Below are positions 62,328 through 64,000 of a DNA stretch of 64,000 bases, piece by piece (the stretch's first letter is position 1; every line of letters begins with the position of its first letter). The stretch covers positions 134,517-198,516 of the forward strand of contig LUCM01000317.1 of assembly GCA_008360955.1 (NCBI GenBank). The letters run 5' to 3'. The translations under genes were made by a program, and so were the position numbers. This DNA is from Fasciolopsis buskii (lineage: Eukaryota > Platyhelminthes > Trematoda > Plagiorchiida > Fasciolidae). The notes under the pieces were generated by a model. It ran no database searches, was not told the origin of the DNA, and saw nothing but the letters and a program-made list of their open reading frames with translations.

Positions 62328-62867
62328 AAGTGTTTGAACAAACTAGACCAAACAAATTGCGCCGCAAGTCATCTAGCAAATATTCCCCATGCTTGTGTAC
62401 GTATGATCGTTCCTGTCGGTTTCGAAATTCAGGACTTACACGCTGCTTCGACGACACCTTTTTCGGCTGTCGGAGCGATGCAACCGAACAAAATTACAAA
62501 CACAAACGTACCATCATCAGTATCATCGCTGCACTAGCGACAATCATTGTGCTCAGTCAATCAACAATCGTGCAACAACTGCCCGAGCGGAAGCAAGCGT
62601 CGTGGAAGCGCAATAAGCGAAGCGGAAAATCGTGAGTCCAACACACACAACACACACACCCCGATCCAGATGCTCGACGATTCTCGGAAAAAATGGGGAC
62701 ATCTCAGAACTGGGCGCTTGAAACCTGTTGATCTGACAGTGATGACTCCGATGTCACCTGTGAAAGAATCCGTTCCGCCGAGTCTGCTGCCTGTTGGCAA
62801 CACAAAATTAAAAACTAATGTCTGGTGGGTCAACCAACAAGCGCCTAGGCACACAAACAAACAATGA
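62328..62867 (+). CDS. Exon-like open region A of a possible multi-exon gene
   Basis: One frame is open for about 180 codons, broken only by a TAG at 62535-62537, and ends at TGA 62865-62867. An acceptor-like gaaatag precedes it. The translation is Ser/Pro/Thr/Asn-rich like a disordered segment of a regulatory protein (LHAASTTPFSAVGAMQPNK, then VMTPMSPVKESVPPSLLPVG). A 30-base GT...AG stretch, 62508-62537, is a multiple of three and ends with that stop, so a micro-intron would keep the frame. The opposite strand is also open at 62860-62561, which weakens the case. The same frame resumes in the next exon candidate. Confidence 0.35.
62640..62660. repeat. Short (CA)n tract
   Basis: acacacacaacacacacacc within open region A, read there as Asn-Thr-His residues. 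Confidence 0.8.
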
Positions 62868-62880
62868 AATAATTGTGCAG

Positions 62881-62976
62881 AGGAGCCTTCAGTGAAACAA
62901 AATCCTTCACATTCTCTTTCCTCTCAATATTCACCGGCCTCAGAGTCTAGGCTACTCGATTTGCCTGTGATGACAG
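62881..62976 (+). CDS. Exon B with consensus donor
   Basis: Ends at the textbook donor GACAG|GTAAGT (62976/62977). Two starts are possible. The first is at 62881 after ttgtgcag: 96 bases, translated from PSVKQNPSHSLSSQYSPASE onward. The second is at 62944 after a strong pyrimidine tract ending cctcag: a 33-base micro-exon coding RLLDLPVMT. Both lengths are multiples of three. The frame is the same as in region A, and the composition is similar (Ser/Pro-rich). No domain is recognised. Flatworms are known to use very small exons, so both versions are plausible. Confidence 0.35.
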
Positions 62977-63060
62977 GTAAGTTGTGAATGAACACGATGA
63001 AATCTTCCCATTACCCACGTTGAAATTGGACAAATAGAATTAGTCTTTTGTGTATCCTGA

Positions 63061-63510
63061 AACGCTGTCAAATTGTGTTTGAGAAACAATTGCTACCAAA
63101 ATGATTACCTCGATATTGGTTTTGCAAATGAATTTGCAAAACAAAAACGAGTAAAAGAATTGTTGCTCCTATCACATCAGAAGATCCAAGCCGAAACAAT
63201 AAAAACTCAAACCTGTTCATACCTAGTCCCATTTGGTTTTAGTTCTTTAAGATTACATCTGATGATTCACAGAGTAGTCAGAAACCAACAGCAACTTATT
63301 TCGTGGAGATCTGATAGTACCGTCCTAATAAAATGCAATGTGATCAAACCAAGAAGGGTTCTACTCAGTCCCTTAATTTCAGGTACCAGAAAAAGTGGCA
63401 AATTCCGACAGCTAGCCAAATTTACAATTATTCGTCTACTTATTTTGAGGCTATACCGACCATATTTGTCAAGGCAGCAGAAAAGTCACTGCATTTTGTG
63501 CGAAATCTGA
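63061..63510 (+). CDS. Open region C, possible exon
   Basis: A frame of 149 codons open from 63061 to a TGA at 63508-63510. Near its start it reads DYLDIGFANEFAKQKRVKEL and is lysine/leucine-rich. It overlaps region D in another frame. An acceptor-like cccttaatttcag ends at 63383. Joining exon B to this acceptor would continue in this frame. No family is recognised, and which of the two frames is coding cannot be decided by eye. Confidence 0.2.
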   Translation, partial: NAVKLCLRNNCYQNDYLDIGFANEFAKQKRVKELLLLSHQKIQAETIKTQTCSYLVPFGFSSLRLHLMIHRVVRNQQQLISWRSDSTVLIKCNVIKPRRVLLSPLISGTRKSGKFRQLAKFTIIRLLILRLYRPYLSRQQKSHCILCEI

Positions 63511-63737
63511 CTGCCCGTCACACTGCTCAGTTTCATCCGTATATCGTTTTCTCAACGAGACTTCAGCAAGACAGCCGTTCTCAAAGGACCACAAGCGAGA
63601 GGGAATTCAGTCGAGGAATAGAGCGCAGATTAACCATGTCTTCAATCTCAGCGCAGTACAACGGCTTCTGTAAAAGCAGCTTCCGTGTTCCCTCCCTTTT
63701 TCTACTGAAACTTCCACTATGCCATAATTATAGCTGA
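63384..63737 (+). CDS. Open region D, possible exon
   Basis: From the acceptor at 63383 a second frame is open to a TGA at 63735-63737. The translation is polar and protein-like (RYQKKWQIPTASQIYNYSST, then RSQRTTSEREFSRGIERRLT). A donor-like TTT|GTAAGT follows shortly after the stop (63749/63750). Exon B would need another exon in between to enter this frame. It resembles regions A and B in being Ser/Thr/Arg/Gln-rich, so all may belong to one gene near the window edge. Confidence 0.25.
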   Translation, partial: YQKKWQIPTASQIYNYSSTYFEAIPTIFVKAAEKSLHFVRNLTARHTAQFHPYIVFSTRLQQDSRSQRTTSEREFSRGIERRLTMSSISAQYNGFCKSSFRVPSLFLLKLPLCHNYS

Positions 63738-64000
63738 AACCAGTTTGTAAGTAATTGTTCGTCTGATTTCGTGCTTTCTTAGGTTTTGAGATATTACCGA
63801 TCAGATTTAGACTAAATTGCAATTACCTAGTCAATTAACTTATGCTTCATAGCTAAAATAACAGAGAAGTGGGACTGGATAGAAAGTTTTACTGCCACTT
63901 ATCACAGCGAAGCAAGCTTCACAAACCCTTGGGCAAGAAATAACTTTTGATGAGACTGAGAAAAGTCGTTGGATAAGCTACATCAAGTGCGGAAATCAAA
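63738..64000. other. No gene recognised
   Basis: Right end of the window. A donor-like GTAAGT near 63750 suggests that a transcript could continue beyond. Confidence 0.4.

Overview
The window looks like a stretch of a large, repeat-bearing invertebrate nuclear genome. It has low coding density and AT-leaning composition (about 40% GC by eye), many AT, CA/GT and GACA microsatellites, and short exon-like open islands with GT/AG borders. It carries decayed non-LTR and LTR retrotransposons and several tRNA-derived pieces, two with hammerhead-like hairpins nearby. This mixture fits a flatworm (trematode or cestode) best, but that is inference. No complete, named gene could be recognised. I saw no rRNA, intact tRNA, CRISPR array or bacterial operon.

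Layout. 0-9 kb: mostly unassigned DNA with two trinucleotide-rich patches near 1 kb, an open frame at 2.2-2.6 kb, a striking open frame at 5.0-5.7 kb broken by one stop, and a decayed open stretch at 7.6-8.4 kb. 9-29 kb: nearly featureless apart from microsatellites, tRNA-like remnants at 16.3 and 27.8 kb, and a few exon-like pieces (21.9, 25.5, 26.6, 28.2 kb). 29.7-30.7 kb: one copy of a two-copy dispersed repeat, then a 268-bp palindrome with 110-bp arms beside AT repeats. 34.9-39.5 kb: a tRNA-like remnant, a hairpin, an (AT)n tract and a 1.1-kb decayed open frame. 43.8-48.3 kb is the mobile-element cluster: a dead LINE containing the second copy of the dispersed repeat, a 317-bp palindromic MITE-like element, and the 3' end of a Ty3/Gypsy-like element with an LTR carrying TATA and CCAAT boxes. 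48.7-49.7 kb: two tRNA-derived remnants, one with a hammerhead-like hairpin downstream. 53-64 kb: further tRNA-like and SINE/LINE-tail sequence and several exon-like open frames. The strongest is an exon cluster at 62.3-63.7 kb close to the right edge.

How to read the coding calls. At this base composition stops occur about once per 16 codons, so by my rough estimate a dozen or so open stretches of 100 codons arise by chance in six frames of 64 kb. Length alone proves nothing here. I kept only frames with extra support (splice-like borders, unusual stop depletion, or family resemblance), and their confidences are low. No pathway or operon can be inferred.
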